Origin: Streptomyces spongiicola
GTDB lineage: Bacteria; Actinomycetota; Actinomycetes; Streptomycetales; Streptomycetaceae
Length of the DNA stretch: 64,000 nt
Reading direction: 5' to 3'
Assembly (NCBI RefSeq): GCF_003122365.1
Contig: NZ_CP029254.1
Span: 2,429,001-2,493,000 of the forward strand
Shown here: one piece after another, positions 54,504 to 63,803 of the stretch
Numbering within the stretch: position 1 is the stretch's first letter
Layout: each line of letters opens with the position of its first letter
The notes under the pieces: model-generated
What the model saw: only the letters and a program-made list of their open reading frames with translations
The model's database searches: none
What the model was told of the DNA's origin: nothing
Translations under genes and position numbers: made by a program

Positions 54504-55421
54504 TCAGACCGGCAGTACCGCCCGTACCTCGTCCGCGTGGGCGACCGCCTGGCCGCGCCCGGCGCGGGCGGAGGGCGCCCGGCGCGCGGGGTCGAGGACG
54601 TTGCGCCCGAACGCCTTCCGGGCCGCGCGGTCCGGGGTGATCAGCACGACCCGGGCGCCGGCGGCGGCGAGCCGGGACGCCTGCGCGCGGGCAGACGGCA
54701 CGGGTCCCCCACCGACCGAGATGGGCGCCACGATGACGACCGTGGCGTATCCGGCCGCGAGGTCGGCGTTCGTGGACGAGCGCACCCCGCCGTCGATGAA
54801 GCGGCGCCCGCCGATGGTGACGGGCGGCCAGACTCCGGGAACGGCGCAACTGGCGCCGACGGCGTCGAGCAGCCCCACCCCGCTGCTCCGGTCGAACGCG
54901 TGGAGCTGCCCGGTGAGCGCGTCCACCGCGGTGACGACGAGGCGGCGCGCCGACGGCCATTCGTGGGTGAGGAGCCGGGCGGCGAACACGGCGCGGCGGG
55001 CCTCCTCCGGCTCGGTGCGGGCGGACAGCGCGAGCCGTCCCATGCGCGCGCCGTACGCCTCGGCGTCGCGGGAACGGAGCACCCCCCAGACATAGCGTGC
55101 GAGCACGGTGGGGCCCATTCCGGCGGGCACCTCCCCCTCGGGATCCGCGAGCTGACGGTCATACAGCTCCGGAAGGGTGAGCAGCCCCGAGGAGAGCTGG
55201 GCACCGACCACGGATCCCGCCGACGTGCCGACGATGAGATCGGCCCGGGAGACGTCCGCTCCGGCCTCGGCGAGGCCGTGCAGGATGCCGACCTCCCAGC
55301 CGATGCCGGCGAGTCCGCCGCCCCCGAGCACCAGGGCGGTTCCCCGGTGCCGCGAAGGCCCGTCCCCGTCCGTTCCCGTGTCCGCGCCCGCGCCCGTACC
55401 CGCGTGGTCCATGTCCGCCAT
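54504..55421 (-). CDS. patatin-like phospholipase
   Basis: 305 residues. The oxyanion-hole block LVLGGGGLAGIGWEVG is at about 30-45, the nucleophile in IVGTSAGSVVG near 63-73, and the catalytic aspartate in RRFIDGGVRSS near 209. It has no signal peptide. The start ATG at 55421 is followed by a Gly/Asp-rich, low-complexity N-terminus. Lipid acyl hydrolysis is expected; the target is unknown. Confidence 0.88.
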   Translation of the reverse strand: MADMDHAGTGAGADTGTDGDGPSRHRGTALVLGGGGLAGIGWEVGILHGLAEAGADVSRADLIVGTSAGSVVGAQLSSGLLTLPELYDRQLADPEGEVPAGMGPTVLARYVWGVLRSRDAEAYGARMGRLALSARTEPEEARRAVFAARLLTHEWPSARRLVVTAVDALTGQLHAFDRSSGVGLLDAVGASCAVPGVWPPVTIGGRRFIDGGVRSSTNADLAAGYATVVIVAPISVGGGPVPSARAQASRLAAAGARVVLITPDRAARKAFGRNVLDPARRAPSARAGRGQAVAHADEVRAVLPV

Positions 55422-55487
55422 GGATGCAGTGTGACGTGTACGGGGCGGTTCCGCCGCCCGCCGCGGGCGGGAGGCGGAACCGCCGAT

Positions 55488-56657
55488 TCAGACCAGAGCG
55501 GTGACGGTACCCGCTCCCACGGTCCGGCCGCCCTCGCGGATCGCGAAGCCCAGCCCGGGCTCCAACGGCACGTCCCGCCCCAGTTCGACCGTCATATGGA
55601 CCGTGTCGCCGGGCCGGGCGACCGCCGCCCCGCCCAGGTCCACGTCACCGACGACATCCGCCGTCCGGATGTAGAACTGAGGCCGGTAGCCGGTGCTGAT
55701 CGCCGTCGTCCGCCCTCCCTCACGGCCGGAGAGCACATACACCTGTGCGGTGAAGCGGCGGCTCGGCGTCACACTGCCGGGCGCGGCCACCACATGGCCG
55801 CGGCGGACCGCGTCGCGCGGCACGCCCCGCAGCAGCAGGGCCACGTTGTCCCCGGCCTCGGCGGAGTCCATCGGCTTGCCGAACGTCTCCAGGCCGGTGA
55901 CGACCGTGGCCGTGCCGGACCCGAGCAGCTCCACCCGGTCGCCGACGCGTACGGTGCCGCGCTCGACCGCTCCGGTGACGACCGTGCCCCGGCCGGTGAT
56001 GGTGAGGACGTTCTCCACCGGGAGGAGGAACGGCGCGTCCGTGTACCGCACCGGCATCGGCACATAGGTGTCGACGGCGTCGAGCAGCGCCTCCACGGCC
56101 GCCGTCCAGCGGGGGTCGCCGTCGAGGGCCCGGAGGCCGGAGACCCGGACGACCGGCACCGAGTCCCCGCCGTATCCGTGCGCGGTGAGCAGTTCGCGCA
56201 CCTCCAGCTCCACGAGGTCGGTCAGCTCGGGGTCGCCCGCGTCGGCCTTGTTGAGGGCGACGACGATGTGGTCGACGCCGACCTGACGGGCCAGCAGGAC
56301 GTGCTCGGCGGTCTGCGGCATGATCCCGTCCAGCGCGGAAACCACGAGGATCGCCCCGTCGAGCTGGGCGGCGCCGGTGACCATGTTCTTGACGTAGTCG
56401 GCGTGCCCGGGCATGTCGACGTGGGCGTAGTGGCGGGTGTCGGTCTCGTACTCGACGTGCGCGATGTTGATGGTGATCCCGCGGGCGGCCTCCTCGGGCG
56501 CGCGGTCGATCCTGTCGAAGGGCACGAAGGTGCCGGTCCCGCGCTCGCTGAGGACCTTGGTGATGGCCGCGGTCAGGGTGGTCTTGCCGTGGTCGACATG
56601 GCCCATGGTGCCGATGTTGAGGTGCGGCTTGGTGCGCACGTATGCCGTCTTGGGCAT
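55488..56657 (-). CDS. tuf3: divergent elongation factor Tu (third type)
   Basis: 389 residues. The G1 loop [10 protein letters not shown] is at 19-28, [12 protein letters not shown] follows (about 80-92), and [10 protein letters not shown] is the G4 block (canonical NKAD conserved). All three domains are present, but many positions differ from housekeeping EF-Tu, as in the Streptomyces tuf3 class, which in studied strains is stress/stringent-induced. No tuf1 neighbours (fusA, rpsJ) are nearby, so it is a stand-alone copy. Confidence 0.9.
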   Translation of the reverse strand: MPKTAYVRTKPHLNIGTMGHVDHGKTTLTAAITKVLSERGTGTFVPFDRIDRAPEEAARGITINIAHVEYETDTRHYAHVDMPGHADYVKNMVTGAAQLDGAILVVSALDGIMPQTAEHVLLARQVGVDHIVVALNKADAGDPELTDLVELEVRELLTAHGYGGDSVPVVRVSGLRALDGDPRWTAAVEALLDAVDTYVPMPVRYTDAPFLLPVENVLTITGRGTVVTGAVERGTVRVGDRVELLGSGTATVVTGLETFGKPMDSAEAGDNVALLLRGVPRDAVRRGHVVAAPGSVTPSRRFTAQVYVLSGREGGRTTAISTGYRPQFYIRTADVVGDVDLGGAAVARPGDTVHMTVELGRDVPLEPGLGFAIREGGRTVGAGTVTALV

Positions 56658-56768
56658 GGCGGTGTCGGTTCCTTCCCGGAACTCGAAAGGTGACTCCGTT
56701 CGCGGAGGGGGACCCCTGGGCCGTACCGACCCTCCCCCTGCGGGGTCCGCCGGACGATCCGGGGAGGG

Positions 56769-57047
56769 TCAGCTTCGGGCGCCGCCGGCGGGCGCCGCCG
56801 CGGCAGCGGGGGCGGCGGCCTGCGTGGCCTCGACGGCGGCCGCCGCGGCCGTCGCGCCGACGAGACCCGCGAGGCCCGCGAGGCCCGCGAGACCGACAGC
56901 GGCCGTGGATCCCGCGGGGAAGGCCGTGATGTCCGTGACGCCCGTGACGCCCGTGGAAGCGGGGGAGGCCGCGAAGGCGGGGAAGTGGGCAGCCTTCGGC
57001 GCGTCCGCGACTGCGGACGGCGCTGCGGGGAAGGCCTGCCGGAACAT
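56769..57047 (-). CDS. possible Ala/Gly/Pro-rich small protein upstream of tuf3
   Basis: A reading frame of 92 residues from an internal ATG (MFRQAFPAAPS) codes for a largely Ala/Pro/Gly sequence with a GLAGLAGLAGLVGA repeat. Codons fit the genome, but composition alone could produce it, and there is no strong ribosome site. It occupies most of the gap 56658-57141 upstream of tuf3. Treat as doubtful. Confidence 0.3.
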   Translation of the reverse strand: MFRQAFPAAPSAVADAPKAAHFPAFAASPASTGVTGVTDITAFPAGSTAAVGLAGLAGLAGLVGATAAAAAVEATQAAAPAAAAAPAGGARS

Positions 57048-57141
57048 GCGTCGATACTCGCCGACGGCGGGCACGTACGTCGAACGGTTTTGGGCGGGCA
57101 CCCACGTCGACGGTCGTCGGCGGGCCGGGAAACGGCCCGGG

Positions 57142-57840
57142 TCAGAGATGCTTCAGCGCTTCCCGCACGGACAGCGGCGCGAGCCGGTCCCGGGCGGACT
57201 CGACGAAGCCCCGCACGGCCCCCGGGTCGGTCCTGGCGTACTCGCGCAGGCTCCAGCCGATCGCCTTGCGGACGAAGAAGTCCGGGTGTGCGGACTGGCG
57301 GAGGCAGTACCGGAAGAGCCGTTCCGCGTCCGTGGTCTCCTTGCGGCGCAGTTGGTGGAGCAGGGCCGTCCGTACCACCCAGAGGTCGTCGTCCCCGATC
57401 CAGCGGTCCATCACGCGGGCCAGCCCGGGATCGGCGGCGACGAGCGGACCCACGACATGCGCGGCGAGGGTGTCCACGGTGTCCCACCAGGAGACGGCGG
57501 TGATCAGACGGCGGGCGACCGGTAGGAACCCGGAGGAGCAGCGGCCGACGTGGCGCCTCAGGTAGTCGGCGGCGAAGTGGTGGTACTCCCGCTCGGGCAG
57601 CTCCCAGCAGCGCAGGGCGATCGCCGTGCAGTCGGCCTCCGTGGGCTGCGGTGTGCCGTCGAGGACCGTCCGGGACAGCCTGCGGCGCTCCGGGGTGCGG
57701 ATCCCGAGGAAGGGCGCGACGCCCCTCATGTACGCGGCGGCCTCCCCTGCCCGGACCGGGTCGGCCGCGGCCGGGTAGACCGCGGTGAGCCGTCCGAGCA
57801 CCGTGTCGGCGAGGGCGCTGCGCGGTACGGGGAGCGTCAT
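57142..57840 (-). CDS. DNA alkylation repair protein (AlkD-like HEAT-repeat glycosylase family)
   Basis: 232 residues of the AlkC/AlkD helical-repeat fold. YHHFAADYLRRHVGR (about 85-99) and WWDTVDTLAAHVVGPL (about 116-131) carry the AlkD active-site region, including the conserved WD pair, and HPDFFVRKAIGWSLRE (about 187-202) is a conserved block. I chose the ATG at 57840 (MTLPVPRSALAD). It is divergent from a DedA-type gene. Confidence 0.86.
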   Translation of the reverse strand: MTLPVPRSALADTVLGRLTAVYPAAADPVRAGEAAAYMRGVAPFLGIRTPERRRLSRTVLDGTPQPTEADCTAIALRCWELPEREYHHFAADYLRRHVGRCSSGFLPVARRLITAVSWWDTVDTLAAHVVGPLVAADPGLARVMDRWIGDDDLWVVRTALLHQLRRKETTDAERLFRYCLRQSAHPDFFVRKAIGWSLREYARTDPGAVRGFVESARDRLAPLSVREALKHL

Positions 57841-57889
57841 GTGCCACACCTTACGGCGATCACACGGCAGGGTCGGTTACTCTCCCCGG

Positions 57890-58597
57890 ATGCTCGACCC
57901 AGTCCCCGGGCCGCGCGACGGCCTCGCTCTCCGCGCCGGCCGCGTCCTCCTCTCCCCCCGGTCACGCCTGGCCCTGCTCGTCGCCGTCCTGGCGTCAGCG
58001 GCGTCGGCGGTCGTGGCGTACGAGCCGCAGCGGCTGCTGTCGGCGGGCTGGCCGCCGCAGGTCGGCGGCGCCACGGCGGTGGCGCTCTTCGCCCTGGCGT
58101 ACGGGCTGTGCACCGCGGCCTTCGTCCCGCGGCCCCTGCTGAACCTGGCGGCCGGCGCGCTCTTCGGCTCGCATGCGGGGCTGGCGGCGGCGATCGCCGG
58201 CACCGTGCTGGGCGCGGGGCTCTCCTTCACCCTGGGGCGGTACCTGGGCCAGGAGGCCCTCCGTCCACTGCTGCGCGGACGCTGGCTGAAGGCCGCCGAC
58301 GGCCAGTTGAGCCGGCACGGGTTCCGCTCGGTGCTGGCGCTGCGGCTGTTCCCCGGCATCCCCTTCGCCGCTTCCAACTACTGCGCGGCGGTGTCCCGGA
58401 TGGGATACCTCCCCTTCCTGCTGGGCACCGGTATCGGCTCGGTCCCGAACACCGCGGCGTATGTGATCGCCGGAAGCAGCGCGGCGTCGCCGACGTCCCC
58501 CGTGTTCCTGGCCTCGGCGGGCTTTATCGCCGTCTCGGCGCTGGTCGGGGCAGTTGTCGCGTGGTGCAAGCGCCACCGGCTGACCCGCGGCTCCTGA
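57890..58597 (+). CDS. TVP38/TMEM64 (DedA-like) membrane protein
   Basis: 235 residues, about six hydrophobic segments. The family block is GTVLGAGLSFTLGRYLGQEA (about 103-122) and LRLFPGIPFAASNYCAAVSR (about 151-170). Members probably help move lipids across the membrane. The ATG at 57890 is the start. The intergenic region downstream (58598-59145) has only GC repeats. Confidence 0.85.
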   Translation: MLDPVPGPRDGLALRAGRVLLSPRSRLALLVAVLASAASAVVAYEPQRLLSAGWPPQVGGATAVALFALAYGLCTAAFVPRPLLNLAAGALFGSHAGLAAAIAGTVLGAGLSFTLGRYLGQEALRPLLRGRWLKAADGQLSRHGFRSVLALRLFPGIPFAASNYCAAVSRMGYLPFLLGTGIGSVPNTAAYVIAGSSAASPTSPVFLASAGFIAVSALVGAVVAWCKRHRLTRGS

Positions 58598-59145
58598 GCG
58601 GCGGGAACGACTCGGGGCCGGGGCCCGGCTCCACCGAGCCCCCGCAGGCGCGCACCGGCGCCGCCCCGCCCCCGCCCTGCCCCGGCCCGGCGCGGCCCGC
58701 CCTCCCGGATGTCGCGTTCCTCGCGGGCCGGCACCCCCGCCGTCAACCCGCCCGCGCCACGGCCCGCGCCTCGGACCGCCCCTCGGACCGCCCCTCGGGC
58801 CGGTCCACCGGCACCGGGTCCACCGGCCCCGGTCGGCGCCCGCCAGTCCCGAAGTCCCGCCAGTCCCGCGAGTCCCGCCGGACGGTCGCCGGGGTCGCCG
58901 GGGTCGCCGGACGACTCGGTGCCGGCAGGGGACTCCTCGGGGCAGGCCGGCCTGGGACGATTCAGGGCGGCCTCGGGACGGTTCCGGAACGGCTCGGCGC
59001 CGGCCGGATACGTGCGCCGCGGCCGCCGGGGCAACCCGCCCGACACCCCGAAACCCGCTGGCGCTACGCTGCCACGCGATGGGCGCATGATCGCGGCCCG
59101 TACCGTACGTTCCGACCTGACCAGTGCTTGGACGGCTTAGCTTTC
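58598..59145. other. gap with short GC repeats upstream of uppP
   Basis: 548 bp with CGGACCGCCCCT triplicates (about 58770-58800), CGCCAGTCCCGAAG/CGCGAGTCCCG runs and CGCCGGGGT repeats (about 58890). No gene is supported. Confidence 0.5.
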
Positions 59146-60018
59146 ATGTCGTGGTTCGAATCACTCATCCTCGGGCTCGTCCAGGGGCTGACGGAGTTCC
59201 TCCCCATCTCCTCCAGCGCGCATCTGCGCCTGACGGCCGCCTTCGCCGGCTGGCAAGACCCGGGTGCTGCGTTCACCGCGATCACCCAGATCGGCACCGA
59301 GGCGGCGGTCCTCATCTACTTCCGCAAGGACATCGTCCGCATCGTCAGCGCCTGGTTCCGATCGCTGACGGACAAGGCGATGAGGCAGGACCACGACGCC
59401 CAGATGGGCTGGCTGGTGATCGTCGGATCGATCCCGATCGGGCTGCTCGGCATCACCCTCAAGGACCAGATCGAGGGACCGTTCCGTGATCTGCGCCTGA
59501 CCGCCACCATGCTCATCGTCATGGGCATCGTCCTCGGCGTCGCGGACCGCCTGGCGGCCCGCGACGAGACGGGCGGCAAGCACCGTGTCGTGCGGGAGCG
59601 GAAGACGCTGCGGGACCTGTCCGTCAAGGACGGCCTGATCTTCGGCATGTGCCAGGCCATGGCCCTGATCCCGGGCGTCTCCCGGTCCGGCGCCACCATC
59701 AGCGGCGGTCTGCTGATGGGCTACACCCGCGAGTCCGCGGCCCGCTACTCGTTCCTGCTGGCGATCCCGGCGGTGCTCGCCTCGGGCGCCTTCGAGTTGA
59801 GGGAGGCGGGCGAGGGCCACGTCTCCTGGGGGCCGACCGTCTTCGCGACGGTCATCGCCTTCGCCGTCGGCTACGCGGTCATCGCCTGGTTCATGAAGTT
59901 CATCACGACCAAGAGCTTCATGCCCTTCGTCGTCTACCGGATCATCCTCGGCATCGTCATCTTCGCATTGGTCGGCACCGATGTGCTGAGCCCGCACGCG
60001 GGCGAATCCGGCGGCTGA
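59146..60018 (+). CDS. uppP: undecaprenyl-diphosphatase UppP
   Basis: Recycles the undecaprenyl carrier lipid for peptidoglycan synthesis and confers bacitracin tolerance. 290 residues with eight hydrophobic helices. The two active-site repeats are GLVQGLTEFLPISSSAH (about 10-26) and IPGVSRSGATISGGL (about 178-192). The ATG at 59146 is the start; the long upstream frame is not coding. Confidence 0.95.
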   Translation: MSWFESLILGLVQGLTEFLPISSSAHLRLTAAFAGWQDPGAAFTAITQIGTEAAVLIYFRKDIVRIVSAWFRSLTDKAMRQDHDAQMGWLVIVGSIPIGLLGITLKDQIEGPFRDLRLTATMLIVMGIVLGVADRLAARDETGGKHRVVRERKTLRDLSVKDGLIFGMCQAMALIPGVSRSGATISGGLLMGYTRESAARYSFLLAIPAVLASGAFELREAGEGHVSWGPTVFATVIAFAVGYAVIAWFMKFITTKSFMPFVVYRIILGIVIFALVGTDVLSPHAGESGG

Positions 60019-60080
60019 GACCGGGCCACGCAGGTAGCGCTATCCAGCATTTCCCAGCGCCTGATTGCAGCACCACGCCA

Positions 60081-60126
60081 TGATCATCTCCCACTCGTCT
60101 CCCACCCAGGAGACCGGGAGACGATC
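60081..60126. terminator. possible hairpin terminator between uppP and the P450 remnant
   Basis: CGTCTCCC (60096-60103) pairs with GGGAGACG (60116-60123). An alternative longer stem pairs TGATCATCTCCC (60081-60092) with GGGAGACGATCA (60115-60126), 11 of 12 bases. There is no T-run, as is usual in GC-rich actinobacteria. It separates two convergent transcription units. Confidence 0.4.
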
Positions 60127-60404
60127 AGCCAGAAGTGCGCACCTGCAAAGTCGGGAGCAGAAAGAAGGGCCCGCACAGCAGGGCGACGAGTTCGACCTCG
60201 TCGAGCTTCTCGGTCTCGTCGCTGACCTGGACCAGGTCGGAGATCAGGTCGTCGCCGGGCTGGGCACGGCGCGCGCCTATCAGCCGGATGACCGTGTCGA
60301 CCATGCCGTACAGCGCGGGCGGCAGGATCTCCGGGTCGGGGCGAACGAAGGTGGTGAACGCCTCGGACCACTTCAGCCACTGGTCGCGGTACTCCAGGGC
60401 TTGA

Positions 60405-60632
60405 TCAAGTTCCGTGAGTGTCCGGGTTGTTGGTGATGCCCAGGATGGCGAGTGCTCGTTCGGGTTCGTGGTGGATGGCGCGGGTGGTCTTGGCGATGTT
60501 GTCGGCTCCGAGGATCTTCAGGGTGCCGATGGCGAGGTTGCGGATGGTGGCCATGGCGCGGGGTGCGGTGCCGGTGTGAACGGTCGAGGCGTCCTCGGCG
60601 AACGTGACGTCTCGGATGTAGTGGGAGGAATT
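60405..60632 (-). pseudogene. ISAs1 transposase, 3' part (downstream of intron)
   Basis: 76 codons starting NSSHYIRDVTFAEDASTV and ending ITNNPDTHGT plus stop. It is the C-terminal end of ISAs1 transposases (RNLAIGTLKILG block). The first codon AAT begins right after the intron 3' boundary, so it continues the 5' part in phase. Confidence 0.85.
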
Positions 60633-60694
60633 GTACGAGTCGACCAGGGGCGCGTTTCCGTCGTTTCTGGCGGGCGTTTCCCCTGGCCGCTCGT

Positions 60695-60730
60695 CCGAAC
60701 CCGGCGTGCCAGTTACCCGGCACCGGGCTC
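60695..60730 (-). ncRNA. group II intron domain V
   Basis: Catalytic hairpin of the intron ribozyme, reading on the minus strand GAGCCCGGTGCC, GGGTAACTGGC and ACGCCGGGTTCGG. It has the AGC triad near the 5' side and the usual stem length. It lies downstream of the intron protein's stop codon, as expected. Confidence 0.85.
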
Positions 60731-60742
60731 TCCACGAGTCCC

Positions 60743-62212
60743 TCAGGTGGTGGCGTGGGCTGGTCGTGCGGACCACGGGGTGGGGATGGTGTTGCCCCGG
60801 TAGCGGTATCGCCGGATGGGTACCTTCGCGGGGTTGAACAGTTCCACGCCGTCGGCGGTGAAGCCCCACCGGTTGTGGGGGCTGCCGTAGGTGCGGGTGA
60901 TCCACCTCCAGTGCCGGCGCCGGTGGCGTCGGCGGAGCCACTTCCACACACGGTGCCACAGGTAGTGCTCCAGCTCACTGAAAGTGATCTTGGATGCGCC
61001 GTGGCGGAAGTAGGTGGTCCAGCCCCGGAGTCTCTGCCCCAGGAGGGTGAAGACTGTGCCGGGGTCCATGTTCATCGTCTGCCGCCCGGTCAGTTCCTTG
61101 ACCCGGGACCTGACCGACGTGACGGCCTTGTCGCTGGGATAGGTGTAGACCATACGACGGCTCGAGCCCCGCTGGGTGTGGCGCTGGATGTGCCAGCCCA
61201 GGAAGTCGAAGCCGTCGTCGATATGGACGGTTCGGGTCTTGTCCTCGGCCAGACGTAGCCCGATGGTGGCGGCAACGCCTGCGACTTCGTCGCGGAGCGC
61301 TTCAGCGTGCTCCTGAGTGCCGAACACCATCACGGCGAGGTCGTCGGCGTACCGGACCAGTCGGTACGTCGCTCCCCCTTCACGGCGGTGTCGGCGCCGG
61401 TGCCATTCCTTGGAAAGGCTTCGGCGCTTCGTGTCGAAGTGCTCGTCGATCTCGCCCAGGGCGATGTTCGCGAGCAACGGGGACAGGATCCCGCCTTGCG
61501 GCGTGCCCGACACGGTCTCCCGCAGGGTGCCCTCCCCGGTCAGGATCCCTGCATGCAGGAAGGACTTGACCAGCCGCAGGACTTGCCTGTCGCCGATACG
61601 CTGACGCACCCGGTTCATGAGGGCCGTGTGGTCGATCTCGTCGAAGCAGGCGGCGATGTCGGTCTCGAACACCCACACATAGCCCGAGCGGGCGTGGTGG
61701 ATGACGTCCTCGATCGCGTCCTGCGCTCGTCGGCCGGGCCTGAACCCGTAGCTGGACGAGCTGAACCCGGGCTCGAAGATCGGTTCGAGTACCAGTTTCA
61801 GGCTGGCTTGCACCACGCGGTCTCGCGCGGTCGGGATGCCCAGGCGGCGCATCTTCCCGTTGGATTTCGGGATCATGCGTTCGGCCACGGGCAGGGGGAC
61901 GAACGTCCGCGCCTTCAAGTCCGCGCGGATCTGGTCGAGGAACCCGAGCACACCGCGCTCGGACGCCTCGATCCCCGGAGCGGTCCAGCCGTCGATCCCG
62001 GCTGTTCGCGCTCCTTTGTTCGTTCTGACCCGGCGCCATGCTTCGAGCAGGAACGCCGGGTCTGCCACAAGATTGAACAGATCATCGAACACGCGGCCAG
62101 GGTCGGCCACTGCCCGATCGTGCAGCTTGGACTGAATCCGCAGTACCCGCGAGGCTGCCGCATACTCGGCGGCCTCGGGAACGCTGGGGTTCCCCGGCGT
62201 ATCTCCTGCCAT
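60743..62212 (-). CDS. ltrA: group II intron reverse transcriptase/maturase
   Basis: 489 residues. The RT domain runs from about 45-370, with GIPTARDRVVQASLKLVLEP, SGTPQGGILSPLLANI and the catalytic YADD in VRYADDLAVMVFG. Maturase domain X is at about 375-450 (LLGQRLRGWTTYFRHG). No HNH endonuclease motif follows, so mobility would be of the endonuclease-free kind. The frame is complete. Confidence 0.92.
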   Translation of the reverse strand: MAGDTPGNPSVPEAAEYAAASRVLRIQSKLHDRAVADPGRVFDDLFNLVADPAFLLEAWRRVRTNKGARTAGIDGWTAPGIEASERGVLGFLDQIRADLKARTFVPLPVAERMIPKSNGKMRRLGIPTARDRVVQASLKLVLEPIFEPGFSSSSYGFRPGRRAQDAIEDVIHHARSGYVWVFETDIAACFDEIDHTALMNRVRQRIGDRQVLRLVKSFLHAGILTGEGTLRETVSGTPQGGILSPLLANIALGEIDEHFDTKRRSLSKEWHRRRHRREGGATYRLVRYADDLAVMVFGTQEHAEALRDEVAGVAATIGLRLAEDKTRTVHIDDGFDFLGWHIQRHTQRGSSRRMVYTYPSDKAVTSVRSRVKELTGRQTMNMDPGTVFTLLGQRLRGWTTYFRHGASKITFSELEHYLWHRVWKWLRRRHRRRHWRWITRTYGSPHNRWGFTADGVELFNPAKVPIRRYRYRGNTIPTPWSARPAHATT

Positions 62213-62803
62213 TTCCTCTCCTCATCTACGTGACTCGCTGCGGTCCTTCCCCATGCGGACGGCGCTACCGTCCCCGGAGTACTACGACCGCTCCGCCCCA
62301 CACAGGGCCCGACAGCGGACAGCGCGCCTGCCACCCGTCCCCTGGCTGGGGAGCGGGGAGGGCAGACCCTGCATGGTTCCCATGTTCACTTTGTCCCGGT
62401 TCTCACGGGAGGGACCCGGCTATACCCCGGCGGTCTTCGTCACGCCCGCAGACACACGTGACGACCTGTCCGTCGCGGCCGGTTGCCGCGACGGACGGGA
62501 GCCTGCTTGTCGAAACAGCCCAGCTCGCACCGCACTCCCGCCCCATATCCACCAGGTTTGGGAGCGGTTCTGGCTAACGAGGCGTCAAGCACCGGTTCCT
62601 TTCGTATCCCTTCGTGAGTCGCTGGCCGGACCCGCACGGTCTGGTAGTACCCGCACGTCCCGACGGTGTCAGGGCCGCTTGCCACCGCCACGCCCACGCT
62701 TCCTGCGGCATGACGGCTGCCCTCTGCTTCACCCGGCTGCTGCGACAGCCAGGCGCCGGGGGTCTCTCACCCCCGTCCGGAAACAAAGCGCCTCATGGCG
62801 CAC

Positions 62804-63803
62804 CTCGATTCCCCAGTGCTCGCGAATGGCGGTGGCGGGGTCGGCGGGGCGGGTTTGGTGGGCGGCGAGGCTGGTGACCGCGTAGACGTTTTCGCGGGTT
62901 TCGGGCCGGCCGGTGGGCTTGCGGCGGCGGTGGACCCGGATGGCGAGGTGGGCGTGGGGGAAAGCGATGCCGCCGAGGTTGTCGGCGATGGCGCAGGTCT
63001 TGATCGAGCGGGACTCGCGGCGGCCGTGGGCGGTGGCGGAGGCGGTGTGCTGGACTGTGATCGAGGTCCAGGGCAGGGCGGAGAGCTGGGCATAGGCAGT
63101 GGGCTGGTTGGTCTTGATGACGGCGATGTAGTGGGCCTTCTTCGTCTCGACCAGCCAGGTGATGTTGGCCTTCACCGAGTGGAGGGCATCGAAGGTGACG
63201 ACGCTGCCGGCGAGGTCGAGTGGCGCCAGCAGGGGCTTGAAATGGCGCACTTCGTTGGTCTTCGCACCGACTTCGACCTGGGCAATCGTGGCGACGCGGT
63301 CGTGGGTGACCGCCGAGAGCAGGTGACGGCGCGGCGTGTCCGGGCGCGCTGAGCCCTTGAGTGCCTTGCCGTCCACGGCGATGACCTGCCGCGATCGGGC
63401 CCCGGGCACGTCCGCGGACGCGGTGATGCGGTGCCGGTCGGCCAGCAGCCTGGTCCAGGGCGTCGCCGTCAAGCGCCTGAAGGACGCGTCCGAGCGTGAC
63501 CGGCCTGGGGCTGCGCCGCCAGCCGAGCAGGTGACGGCGTACCCCGAGGGATGCCAGCAGCGAGTTCGTGGCCCGCTCTCCGAACTCGCCGAACTCGGCG
63601 AGCTCGTCGATGCTCTTCGCGCCGCAGACGGCCGCGCAGGCACACACCAGCAAGATCGACGTCAGCGAGTACCACCGGCCCCGGCGTGAGCGCGGATCCG
63701 GAACCGATTCGAGATAGGGACGCAGGTCAGCGATCCGGTCCGCATCCAGCGGACCCAGCTTCTCCAGCACGGCAGGGATGGGGGAAGATGCGACAGCAGG
63801 CAC
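62804..63803 (-). pseudogene. ISAs1 transposase, 5' part, with frameshift
   Basis: It starts at the ATG at 63803 (MPAVASSPIPAVLEKLG) with the usual N-terminal block DPRSRRGRWYSLTSILLVCA and ends at REHWGIE, exactly at the intron 5' end. The first third and the remainder lie in different frames: VTLGRVLQALDGDALDQA in one, LLADRHRITASADVPG in the other. The shift lies at about 63440-63470. The catalytic block IAVDGKALKGS is intact. Confidence 0.87.

Larger units (their letters stand above)
60633..62803 (-). mobile_element. group II intron inserted in the ISAs1 transposase gene
   Basis: The 5' end is GTGCGCCATG at 62803, a GUGYG-type start. Near the 3' end domain V is visible as a 34-36 nt hairpin (60695-60730, GAGCCCGGTG…GCCGGGTTCGG), then a domain VI stem (60633-60694, CCAGGGG pairing with CCCCTGG) ending GTAC. 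The 2171 bp intron carries one intron-encoded protein. Removing it joins GAG to AAT, giving HWGIE-NSSHYIRDVTF in the transposase, a precise in-phase restoration. Confidence 0.92.

Noticed and set aside
59146..59175. tRNA T-loop-like GTTCGAATC
   Set aside because: It lies inside the uppP start region and no cloverleaf can be drawn.
57550..60018. an 822-codon plus-strand frame
   Set aside because: Only 59146-60018 is UppP; upstream it crosses other genes in the wrong frame.
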